Of a stretch of 64,000 nt of DNA, positions 8,648 to 15,925 are shown one piece after another. Within the stretch, counting starts at the first letter, position 1, and each line of letters opens with the position of its first letter. The translations under genes and the position numbers were made by a program. The notes under the pieces were generated by a model. The model made no database searches and was not told the DNA's origin. It was given only the letters and a program-made list of their open reading frames with translations. Location: contig JAQWMQ010000034.1 in NCBI GenBank assembly GCA_029246705.1, forward strand, positions 1 through 64,000. Direction: 5' to 3'. The stretch is from Phycisphaerales bacterium. GTDB lineage: Bacteria; Planctomycetota; Phycisphaerae; Phycisphaerales; SM1A02.

Positions 8648-9946
8648 TTATCCACGCCGGCCGGCACGCCCGTAGGACAGTCGTCGCCAGAGCCACTCCA
8701 TGGGGCCCTGTCTGTAGTTGGCCAGCCACAAGGTGCTGAATACCGCCAGAGCCGCCCAGGTGCACAGGGACATCACGATCAGCCAGACCCGGTCGACCTG
8801 GCCGAAGAAGCCCAGTCCATAGTGGTAGAAGACGCTGGTCATGATGACGGTCTCGAGCAGGTAGACGCTCAGGGCCATCCGCCCGGTGCAGGCGGCAATG
8901 TGCGCGAACCAGCTCAGGGTGCCCCGGCGGACCAGCCAGACGATGACTCCGGCGTACCCGAGGGCCAGGATCACCGAGCCGAATTCATGAAGCACGATGG
9001 CCAGGATTCGACCCAGGGGCCAGTCTCCCCCGGCGATGGCCGTGAGCAGGGTGCCCGTACCCTCCATCAGCAGTCCGATCGGAAGTGCCACGGTGATCGC
9101 GAGACGGCGAAGTCCGCGGCCACCGTCTCCGAAGAATTGAGCGCGCAGAAGGGCCACGCCCAGGCAGAACATGGCCAGGACATGCCAGCCGTACCCCACC
9201 ACGGCTGTAATCACGGCCATCACCCAGGAGATCGCTCGAAAGGCGAAGAGATCGACATAGGGTCCCTCTGCGTAGGCCCTGGTCTCCCCGAGGATCCAGA
9301 TCGGATTGCCGGGGTTCCACTGGGCTGCATTGAGCACGCCGAGCCAGGTATCGGGGAGTTCCCCATCCACCATGGTCGGCATCTCGGGTGCCAACTGCTC
9401 GAGGGCGAACATGGCGGCCGCGAGCACGGTGCTGACGAAGAGGAAGATGATCCCGAGTGTCACCAGTGTCGCGTTGTTCAAGCGACAGAGGACGATGAAG
9501 CCGAACCCCAGGATCGCATAGATGGTGAGGATGTCCCCGTACCAGAACAGCAGTGCATGGATCACGCCGAAACACAGCAGGATCAACATGCGCTTGACGA
9601 AGAACCCTTCGAAGGGTCGACCCGCCTTCTTCGCTCGATCGAACTGGATGGCCGCGCCCACGCCGAAGAGTATCGAGAACAGCGAGATGAACTTGTACTG
9701 GAAGAACATCGTCATGATCCACCATGAGGACCATTCGACCGGGTTCGCGACCACCTGTTCAGAGCCGAAGCCCGGGGTGTTCATTCCGATCATCATCGGC
9801 ATGGCGAAGAAGAGCGAATTGACGACGAGTATGCCCAGTAGGGCGATTCCCCTGAGAACATCGATCGATTCGATGCGTTCGGTGACCTTGACCGGCTTGA
9901 ACTGGGCTGGTCGGGGAGGGACACTGACAGGCGGATTTTGGCTCAT
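8648..9946 (-). CDS. DUF418 / YeiB-type multi-pass membrane protein
   Basis: 432 residues with about ten hydrophobic segments. The N-terminus carries the family hallmark R-I-E-S-I-D-V-L-R-G-I-A-L-L-G-I-L at about 24-40. The C-terminal third is the DUF418 domain proper, with G-R-M-A-L-S-V-Y-L near 365-373 and a Y-R-Q-G-P-M-E-W-L-W-R-R motif close to the end. These proteins share the acyltransferase-3-like heparan N-acetyltransferase fold; no substrate is established. A GGGA sequence about 10 nt upstream serves the ATG. It is convergent in function with nothing nearby and seems to start its own transcript. Confidence 0.88.
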   Translation of the reverse strand: MSQNPPVSVPPRPAQFKPVKVTERIESIDVLRGIALLGILVVNSLFFAMPMMIGMNTPGFGSEQVVANPVEWSSWWIMTMFFQYKFISLFSILFGVGAAIQFDRAKKAGRPFEGFFVKRMLILLCFGVIHALLFWYGDILTIYAILGFGFIVLCRLNNATLVTLGIIFLFVSTVLAAAMFALEQLAPEMPTMVDGELPDTWLGVLNAAQWNPGNPIWILGETRAYAEGPYVDLFAFRAISWVMAVITAVVGYGWHVLAMFCLGVALLRAQFFGDGGRGLRRLAITVALPIGLLMEGTGTLLTAIAGGDWPLGRILAIVLHEFGSVILALGYAGVIVWLVRRGTLSWFAHIAACTGRMALSVYLLETVIMTSVFYHYGLGFFGQVDRVWLIVMSLCTWAALAVFSTLWLANYRQGPMEWLWRRLSYGRAGRRG

Positions 9947-10018
9947 GGTTGATGTTTCCCTGGAGTCGTGTGGCGCTCGGGGAGCATCCTAGCTTCAAGT
10001 GCATTCATCCGGCCCGTC

Positions 10019-10702
10019 TCAGCGGGCGAGCAGCCAGTCCAGGACCTGCTGGGTGTCTTCCAACGATTCAAGCAACAGGTCGGGTTGGTGATCCCGAAGT
10101 GTCTGGAGCGAGGCGCTGCCGGTGGCCACCGCAATGACGCTGCAGCCCGAATGATGCGCGCAGTCGATGTCGTGGGGGGTGTCGCCGATGATCACGATCC
10201 GACCGGGATCCAGCAGTGCTCCCGTCTGTTCCTGATGGCGAAGTCTTGCAACCACCGGAAGATCCCGGCGGGTTTGGCCTTCGTCCCCGAACACGCCGAA
10301 TTCGAACCAGTCCCTTTCGAATCCGGCATCCTTGAGCTTGAGCCAGCTGGTCGCCTCGATGTTCCCGGTGAGCACCGCGCTGACCAGCTCGGGATGTTCA
10401 TGGACCGCCCTTGCCATCTCTATCGATCCGGGCATGGCGTGGGACCACGAACGATCCTCGAATGCCCTGGCCATCTCCCTGACGTAGGCGTCTTGGTACG
10501 CAGTGACCGTCTCGCCCCGGAAGGGGATGTCGTGCTGGTCGTGCAGTTCGTTGAAGAGGTGGGGGTCCAGTCGCCCTCCGGTATCGAGGAGGGAGGTGTC
10601 CACCTGCAGATCGTGCAGTCGCTTGAAGGCACGTTCCATCGATTGCACGCCCACGCCCCTGGCTCGGAGCAGGGTGCCGTCGATGTCGAAGAGAACGAGC
10701 AT
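10019..10702 (-). CDS. HAD-superfamily phosphatase (phosphoglycolate phosphatase-like)
   Basis: 227 residues. HAD motif I is F-D-I-D-G-T-L with nucleophile D6 and acid D8. A helical cap follows (about 15-90), then motif II V-L-T-G-N (about 124-128), and motif III/IV I-I-G-D-T-P-H-D-I-D near 182-191. This cap type and length fit the Gph/PGP subfamily, which dephosphorylates 2-phosphoglycolate or similar small phosphate esters. The ATG lies only 5 nt downstream of the sucC stop, so the two genes are almost certainly co-transcribed. The substrate is not determinable here. Confidence 0.88.
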   Translation of the reverse strand: MLVLFDIDGTLLRARGVGVQSMERAFKRLHDLQVDTSLLDTGGRLDPHLFNELHDQHDIPFRGETVTAYQDAYVREMARAFEDRSWSHAMPGSIEMARAVHEHPELVSAVLTGNIEATSWLKLKDAGFERDWFEFGVFGDEGQTRRDLPVVARLRHQEQTGALLDPGRIVIIGDTPHDIDCAHHSGCSVIAVATGSASLQTLRDHQPDLLLESLEDTQQVLDWLLAR

Positions 10703-10707
10703 GTGAT

Positions 10708-11913
10708 CTATCCCGGTACGGCGACTGCTGAACAGACCATCCGGGCCGCCTCGGTCAGGTCGGTTGCGGCATGCATGGTCGGCAGTTCCTGTTTGGCGTC
10801 TCGAAGGATCTCCCGAGCGGCATCAACATTCGTGCCCTCGAGCCGTACCACCAGCGGAACCTCGAAACCCACGGTTCCGGCGGCGTTGACGATGGCCTTG
10901 GCGATCGTGTCGCACTGCATGATCCCGCCGAAGATGTTGACCAGGACACCCTGCACCTTGTCATCGCCGAGGATGATCCTGAAGGCCTCGGTGACCGCCT
11001 CTTCGGTGGCACTGCCGCCCACGTCAAGGAAGTTCGCCGGTTCGCCGCCATGAAGCTTGATGATGTCCATCGTCGACATCGCCAGCCCGGCACCGTTGAC
11101 AATGCAGCCGATGTTCCCGTCGAGCGCCACGTAGGAAAGTCCGAATTCCTCGGCTCTCCGTTCCGAGGCGTCCGTCTCCGAGAGGTCTGCCAGGGCTGCG
11201 ATGTCTCGATGACGGAAGAGCGCGTTGTCGTCGAAGTTGAACTTCGCATCGATCGCCAGCACGCGTCCATCCGGGTTGGACTCGTCCGGGGGGGTGACGA
11301 TCAACGGATTGATCTCGACCAGGCTGGCATCAGTCGACCTGAAGAGCTCGGCCAGGGCCAGCATCGTCTTCACCGCCTGGTTGACCTGCTTGCCCTTGAA
11401 GCCGACCGCGAAGGCCACCTTTCGAGCCTGCCACGGCTGAAGGCCGAGTCTCGGGTCAAGAGGTTCCTTGATGATCTTCTCGGGAGTCTCCTCGGCGACC
11501 TTCTCGATTTCAACGCCACCTTCCGCCGAGGCGATGAGGGTGTTGGTCCCGTTCGCCCGATCGACGGTGATCGCAAGATAGAACTCGGAATCGATGTCGA
11601 CTCCTGCAGCCACGAGCAGGCGCGTCACCTCGAGTCCCTCGGGGGGAGTCTGGGGGGAGACCATTCGATTGCTCAGCATGAACTCGGCGGCTTCTCGTGC
11701 TTCCTCGACACTGCGGACGAGCTTCACGAAGCCGGCCTTGCCTCGTCCGCCTGCGTGGACCTGGGCCTTGATCACCACCAGGGTGTCGCCTCCGGCCAGC
11801 AGGTCCTTGGTTTCCGCCACTGCGGCATCAACCGTTTCGACCATGGCCCCGGAAGGGACCGGCACGGTTGCGTTTGCGAGTAGTTCACGGGCTTGGTATT
11901 CGTGGATCTTCAT
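10708..11913 (-). CDS. sucC: Succinyl-CoA synthetase beta subunit
   Basis: 401 residues (E. coli SucC is 388). It begins M-K-I-H-E-Y-Q-A-R-E-L-L, the family start, with the ATP-grasp segment V-I-K-A-Q-V-H-A-G-G-R-G-K-A-G at about 48-62. The C-terminal ligase domain contains G-N-I-G-C-I-V-N-G-A-G-L-A-M-S-T-M-D (about 265-282) and G-G-S-A-T-E near 300. It forms the alpha-beta enzyme that converts succinyl-CoA, ADP and Pi to succinate, CoA and ATP in the TCA cycle. The usual partner sucD is not adjacent: upstream (3 nt away) is an unknown 132-residue gene and downstream a HAD phosphatase. The alpha subunit must be encoded outside this window. Confidence 0.96.
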   Translation of the reverse strand: MKIHEYQARELLANATVPVPSGAMVETVDAAVAETKDLLAGGDTLVVIKAQVHAGGRGKAGFVKLVRSVEEAREAAEFMLSNRMVSPQTPPEGLEVTRLLVAAGVDIDSEFYLAITVDRANGTNTLIASAEGGVEIEKVAEETPEKIIKEPLDPRLGLQPWQARKVAFAVGFKGKQVNQAVKTMLALAELFRSTDASLVEINPLIVTPPDESNPDGRVLAIDAKFNFDDNALFRHRDIAALADLSETDASERRAEEFGLSYVALDGNIGCIVNGAGLAMSTMDIIKLHGGEPANFLDVGGSATEEAVTEAFRIILGDDKVQGVLVNIFGGIMQCDTIAKAIVNAAGTVGFEVPLVVRLEGTNVDAAREILRDAKQELPTMHAATDLTEAARMVCSAVAVPG

Positions 11914-11916
11914 GAT

Positions 11917-12315
11917 TTAGTCCAGGGATTCGCTCTCTATGCTCGCATCTTCGCCGGCGAGTTTCTTTTCGGCATATCGTCGCACCCAGTTCTCCCACGA
12001 CTTGCCAGCCGCAGGATCCCGACCACTCAGGTGGATTCGGGCAATCTTGCTTGAATGAACGAGTCTTCGTTCCGCTGCTTCCGGAAGATCAAGTCTGGCG
12101 GTCGGTCCGTCATCGGTGTCCCAGTCGACATCGAACACGAAACCAAGGAGACGGTCACCGTCGACCAGCTCGATCTCGACATCGCCTCGGTAGTCCCGGG
12201 CGACCTCGAGGGCCATGCGCATCGATGGTCGATCTTCCGGAGTCAGGATCGCTCCCTGGGTCGTCATCGAGTCATCATCAACTGGTTCTGGGAAACTCTT
12301 CGTTTCCTGTGGCAT
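11917..12315 (-). CDS. Acidic protein of unknown function upstream of sucC
   Basis: 132 residues, strongly acidic, with no signal peptide or membrane helix. The middle (about 45-110) alternates charged and beta-forming residues (V-E-I-E-L-V-D-G-D-R-L-L-G-F-V-F-D-V-D-W-D) and could be a small beta-barrel, resembling an Sm-like or Tudor-like fold; this is a guess from the pattern. GGAG lies 5 nt before the ATG. The stop is 3 nt before the sucC start and the gene begins 18 nt after the stop of another small unknown gene, so it belongs to the sucC transcript. I recognise no family. Confidence 0.72.
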   Translation of the reverse strand: MPQETKSFPEPVDDDSMTTQGAILTPEDRPSMRMALEVARDYRGDVEIELVDGDRLLGFVFDVDWDTDDGPTARLDLPEAAERRLVHSSKIARIHLSGRDPAAGKSWENWVRRYAEKKLAGEDASIESESLD

Positions 12316-12333
12316 GCCTGCTCCGTGGACCGT

Positions 12334-12678
12334 TCAGTCATCGAGGAATTCGTCGAGTGAGAATTCCTCAGTGTCACTGTTGTTGTCGTTTGCCGTTGGC
12401 TCATCGGCTCGAATCCAATCCGGAAAGACTCGCTCGATCCTTTCCAGAGACAGCTGCGCCAGTTCGCGTTCGACCTGCCCCGTCTCGTCGACCAGCACCG
12501 TGGTGATGGTCGTGTCCTTTTCGGGGTGGAAGGTGACCTGGATGCCCGGTCCGTAGAGGATCGCGCCCCCGTCACTTTCAGGGGTGGTGTTCAGCTTGGC
12601 GAACCGCTCGAGGAGCTCTTCCCGAGTCCCGAGGGTCTTGCCTTGCTGTGCTTCATAGATCGCGTTGATCGGAAACAT
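12334..12678 (-). CDS. Acidic protein of unknown function, first gene of the sucC cluster
   Basis: 114 residues. The N-terminal part is amphipathic (T-R-E-E-L-L-E-R-F), the middle has extended strands (I-Q-V-T-F-H-P, T-I-T-T-V-L-V-D-E), and the last 15 residues are very acidic (E-E-F-S-L-D-E-F-L-D-D). There is no membrane segment and no named family I can assign. No Shine-Dalgarno is visible before the ATG. It appears to open a four-gene minus-strand cluster (this gene, the 132-residue protein, sucC, HAD phosphatase). Normal codon use and tight spacing support it as a real gene. Confidence 0.68.
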   Translation of the reverse strand: MFPINAIYEAQQGKTLGTREELLERFAKLNTTPESDGGAILYGPGIQVTFHPEKDTTITTVLVDETGQVERELAQLSLERIERVFPDWIRADEPTANDNNSDTEEFSLDEFLDD

Positions 12679-12760
12679 GGGGGGTCACCAAAAACAGGTC
12701 ATTAAGGGGGTAGATGGTAGCGGGCAGGAGCACTGGGCGTCGACCCCCCGGCCAGAGAAC

Positions 12761-13153
12761 TCAGCCCCTGACGTTCCCGAGGACTTCCAGGGCGGTCTCC
12801 ACCAGCAGGTCCATTGGCACCGGCTTGTTCAGGTAGGCGCTGACTCCGAGTGACTCGGCGTAGACCTTGTGTCTCCTGCCTTCATTCGCCGTGACCATGA
12901 TCACCGGTGGGGGGCTGTCATCCTGCTGGATCCGCTCCAGCACCAGGAAACCACTCCTTCGAGGAAGCATCATGTCCAGGACCACCAGTTCGGGTTGGTC
13001 GGCCGCGTAGCGGGTGACGGCATCATCCCCGGTCACAGCGGTCGATATCACCGCTCCCTCGCTGGAAAAGGCGATCTCCATCACCTCGAGAATGTCAGGA
13101 TCGTCGTCGACGACAAGAACCCGGACGTCTTGCAGGCTCTGCTTTGAATTCAT
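12761..13153 (-). CDS. Single-domain response regulator (CheY-like receiver)
   Basis: 130 residues, a receiver domain alone. The acidic pocket is D16-D17-D18, the phosphoacceptor aspartate is D60 in V-V-L-D-M-M-L-P, the switch threonine is T88 in M-V-T-A-N, and the lysine is K110 in Y-L-N-K-P-V. All key residues are present, so it should be phosphorylated by a histidine kinase; none is encoded in the window. The start overlaps the stop of the upstream LpxL-like acyltransferase (ATGA), so the two are translated together. With no output domain it must act by protein-protein contact. Confidence 0.93.
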   Translation of the reverse strand: MNSKQSLQDVRVLVVDDDPDILEVMEIAFSSEGAVISTAVTGDDAVTRYAADQPELVVLDMMLPRRSGFLVLERIQQDDSPPPVIMVTANEGRRHKVYAESLGVSAYLNKPVPMDLLVETALEVLGNVRG

Positions 13154-14214
13154 GGCGTCTCTCCGGGTTCCAGGTCGACCTCGTAGGCTTTTTCGATGGG
13201 TTCGAGTCCGGCATCGACTGCCGAATTCACCTGGAGTCGTTTCAGCAGCGTCGGGGTCATCCAGGGCAGGCGTTCCAGCTTCGCGATCATCCTCGAAGGC
13301 ATCGTCTTGCCTTCACGCTCCCACTTGGGGCGGCTCTTCCATCGGCGATGCACCCACAGGTACTGGTCCGGAACGAGCCTGACGAACTGCTCCACGGCAC
13401 GATTGAATCTCGCACTGATGTAGAAGAGCGGATCGGGCTGGTCGACCCAGTCATCCGGGCGAATGATGTCCGTGATGACGATCTCGTACTTGAACTGGTC
13501 CGGAGTGCGTTTCGCAAAGCCTGCAACCACCGGTATCTGGTGTCTCATGGCCAGCAGCCCGATCGACTTGTAACTGGAAGCCATTCGACCGAGGAAGGGT
13601 ACGAACAGTCCCTTGTCACCTGCGTTCTGGTCGGCGATGAAGCCGACTCGACCGCCATCGTCGATGATCTGATCGACTTCCTGGGTCGCGCCGAACTTGG
13701 TGAGGACCTTCAAGCCGTGCTGTTCACGCAGGTCGAGCAGCCACTGGTTGATCAGCGGATTGTCGATCGGCCTCGCCAGCGCGGTCATCTTGAAGCCAAG
13801 CAGGCTCACGAAGTAGCCCAGGACCTCCCAGTTGCCTGCATGGGCCGTGAGAAACAGTGCCGGCTCCTCCCGGACCATGAGGGGGAGCACCTCGTCCATC
13901 TCGCCGACCATGACTCGATCCGGCCAGGTGATGTGGGTCAGCAGTTCCGGCATGGCCAGACTGTCAACGGCGAAGATCTGGAACATGTTCCTGATCGATG
14001 CTTCCGCCAGTCCGTTGGCTTCGTCTTCGGAAAGCCGTGGGAAGGAGCGCTTGATGTTCATCCTGGCTCGACCACGTCTCTTGGCACTCAGCAACGAGTA
14101 GACCGATCCGAACGCACCTACGGTGCGCAGGTTCTCCTCGACGTTGAAGCACTGCATGGTCGCACTCAGGGTTCGGAGTGCGAAGTATTGGGACCAGTGG
14201 GCTGCGGTGGCCAT
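13150..14214 (-). CDS. LpxL/HtrB-type lipid A acyltransferase family protein
   Basis: 354 residues of the lysophospholipid acyltransferase-like (LpxL/LpxM) family. The H-A-G-N-W-E motif (125-130) provides the catalytic His-Glu pair. R-F-N-R-A-V-E-Q-F and Q-Y-L-W-V-H-R-R-W-K near 285-315 are the family C-terminal signature. These membrane-associated enzymes transfer a secondary acyl chain from acyl-ACP to Kdo2-lipid IVA; some homologues act on other lipids. The typical N-terminal transmembrane helix is weak here. No Shine-Dalgarno precedes the ATG; TACAAT at 14228-14223 ends 8 nt before it, a possible leaderless arrangement. A response regulator gene overlaps its stop. Confidence 0.88.
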   Translation of the reverse strand: MATAAHWSQYFALRTLSATMQCFNVEENLRTVGAFGSVYSLLSAKRRGRARMNIKRSFPRLSEDEANGLAEASIRNMFQIFAVDSLAMPELLTHITWPDRVMVGEMDEVLPLMVREEPALFLTAHAGNWEVLGYFVSLLGFKMTALARPIDNPLINQWLLDLREQHGLKVLTKFGATQEVDQIIDDGGRVGFIADQNAGDKGLFVPFLGRMASSYKSIGLLAMRHQIPVVAGFAKRTPDQFKYEIVITDIIRPDDWVDQPDPLFYISARFNRAVEQFVRLVPDQYLWVHRRWKSRPKWEREGKTMPSRMIAKLERLPWMTPTLLKRLQVNSAVDAGLEPIEKAYEVDLEPGETP

Positions 14215-14236
14215 CGTGGATGATTGTAGGGGCCAA

Positions 14237-14270
14237 GAGAAATCGAGCCCTGATCGGGGCTCGATTTCTC
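14237..14270 (-). terminator. Perfect 14-bp hairpin after the coiled-coil protein gene
   Basis: 14237-14250 pairs perfectly with 14257-14270 around a 6-base loop. Read on the minus strand it lies 28 bases after the stop of the coiled-coil gene and 23 bases before the acyltransferase start. The 3' arm ends in TTTCTCTT rather than a clean T run, so termination is likely but could be partial. Confidence 0.7.
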
Positions 14271-14298
14271 GATTCTGCGGATTGACCGAATCAGCGGA

Positions 14299-15675
14299 TC
14301 AGTCGACCTCGCCGGTCAGGATTCGGAAACGATTCCAGTTCAGGATCGGGATCTGGGCGTTGATGGCCTGCTGGAAGAGCTCCTCGTACTTGTCGTATGC
14401 GGAGCGTTTTTCCATGATCGCCGCGATCTGGGTGTCGGAGGCATTGGCCGGAATCAATTCGGTGGACACGTAATCAGGCACTTCGCCCAGGACCAGGAAG
14501 TCCAGGTCCCCGGTGAGCTGGTCGCCCGAAACGAGCTCGCCACCCCATTCGATGATCCGGCTTTCGATGAAGTCCGCTTCGCCGGAGGTCGGGGCTCCGT
14601 TGCCGTCCACGTCGAACTTGCCGTAGACGAGGAACTTGAACCGGTACTCGGGGTTGAAGACCGCGTTGGCGATCACGTCGTCCCGAACCACGGGTCGGCT
14701 GCCCGAGTTGCGGGTGACCCTGGCGGTTGCGGTGGAGTCGGCGACCTTGATGATCTGGATGCTTGCCTTGCCTCGGGAATATTCGCCGGTACCCGAATTG
14801 ACCCTGATCTGGCCGGGTTCGTCGTAGACCTCGAAGGTCATGCCGGGCTTGATGCGGTCGTCACGGCCGAGGTCGATGAAGACCTGTCCTGATGAACCGA
14901 GCACGTCCACGACACGCCCGTCGACGAGTTCCGCGGGGTTCTTGGGTCGGATGCGGATCGCATCGACCACCTTGCGAAGCTCGTTCAGTCGACTGGTGAC
15001 CACGGTGTGGTTGCCACGCAGGTCATCGATCTCGCTCTGGAGATCCGACACCTCGTTGCGGTGGTTGCGTTCCTTGGTGTCGATCGCGCGCTTGTAGGTG
15101 TCCTGGGTCTCCCGTACTTCCGTGCGGTAGTCCTCGGCGGCGTCTCGATACGACTCGATGGAGCTCTGAACCTCGTTCACGCGTCGATCCGAGTCGGATT
15201 GAAGCTGTGAATAGTTCTGCTGCTTGGTGGCAACCATCTCATTCATGTTCTGGACGTTCGCTTCAAGCGAGTTCACCCGGGTCTGCAGGGTCTTGTTGTC
15301 CTGCTGGAGCCGACTGAATGCCTGCTGGAAGCTCATGTTCTCGGGGATGTTGAATCGTGAGCGAGTCGCGGTCTCGTCAGCATTGGCATCGCCACTGACG
15401 AAGGTTCGAAAGCCACCTGATCGATCCAGGAGGTGTCGAACGAGCGACTTGTTGTTCTGTCGTGCCTCCGCGGAGAACGCCTCGACATCCGCACGATTCC
15501 GTTCGGAATCCTTGATGTAGCCTCGGAGTGCCGTCTGGTTCTCCTGAGCCTTCTCTTCAGCGCTGTTCCTCTGGCCGTAAAGCACGATCGCCGTCGCTGC
15601 ACTGCCGACGGTGAGGAAGATGAAGATGATCAGCGCGACCAAGACTCCGGTACCGCTGCCTGAACGCATGGCCAT
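14299..15675 (-). CDS. Membrane-anchored coiled-coil protein with a BRCT-like C-terminal segment, unknown function
   Basis: 458 residues from the ATG at 15675. A GTG at 15684 is only 2 nt from the GGAGA ribosome-binding site, too close, so the ATG is preferred. A single transmembrane helix (about 10-33) is followed by charged, heptad-like helices to about residue 250, indicating a long coiled coil with Gln-, Arg- and Glu-rich faces. Residues 260-345 look like a small beta domain (D-L-G-R-D-D-R-I-K-P-G-M-T-F-E-V). The final 100 residues resemble a BRCT fold: G-G-E-L-V, then D-F-L-V-L-G-E-V-P. It could be an envelope or cell-division scaffold; no function is known to me. Confidence 0.82.
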   Translation of the reverse strand: MAMRSGSGTGVLVALIIFIFLTVGSAATAIVLYGQRNSAEEKAQENQTALRGYIKDSERNRADVEAFSAEARQNNKSLVRHLLDRSGGFRTFVSGDANADETATRSRFNIPENMSFQQAFSRLQQDNKTLQTRVNSLEANVQNMNEMVATKQQNYSQLQSDSDRRVNEVQSSIESYRDAAEDYRTEVRETQDTYKRAIDTKERNHRNEVSDLQSEIDDLRGNHTVVTSRLNELRKVVDAIRIRPKNPAELVDGRVVDVLGSSGQVFIDLGRDDRIKPGMTFEVYDEPGQIRVNSGTGEYSRGKASIQIIKVADSTATARVTRNSGSRPVVRDDVIANAVFNPEYRFKFLVYGKFDVDGNGAPTSGEADFIESRIIEWGGELVSGDQLTGDLDFLVLGEVPDYVSTELIPANASDTQIAAIMEKRSAYDKYEELFQQAINAQIPILNWNRFRILTGEVD

Positions 15676-15759
15676 GGTGGGCACGTCTCCTTATTGGGAG
15701 GACCTTTGTGAGGCCTTCCCGGGCTCTCGGGATCGTCAAAGAGTTCCCGTACTCGTCAG

Positions 15760-15778
15760 TGGTCCGCTGCGCGGACCA
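15760..15778. repeat. Short inverted repeat in the coiled-coil gene leader
   Basis: 8-bp perfect stem TGGTCCGC/GCGGACCA with a TGC loop, in the 250-base gap between the PilB-type gene and the coiled-coil gene. There is no T tract on either strand, so it is not a classic terminator; it could be a leader structure or a weak transcription stop. The rest of this gap shows nothing else I can identify. Confidence 0.4.
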
Positions 15779-15925
15779 TCTGCATCATAAACCGGATCGT
15801 GCCGCCAAGGCGTGAACCTCAAGGCAGATCCGAATGTCGAATCCTCCTGAATCGTTCGATGCGAGTCAAGGGGAGGTTCCCATTGGTCGCCCAGTGGCTC
15901 CCTAATAAGTCATCCCGGAGGCCAA

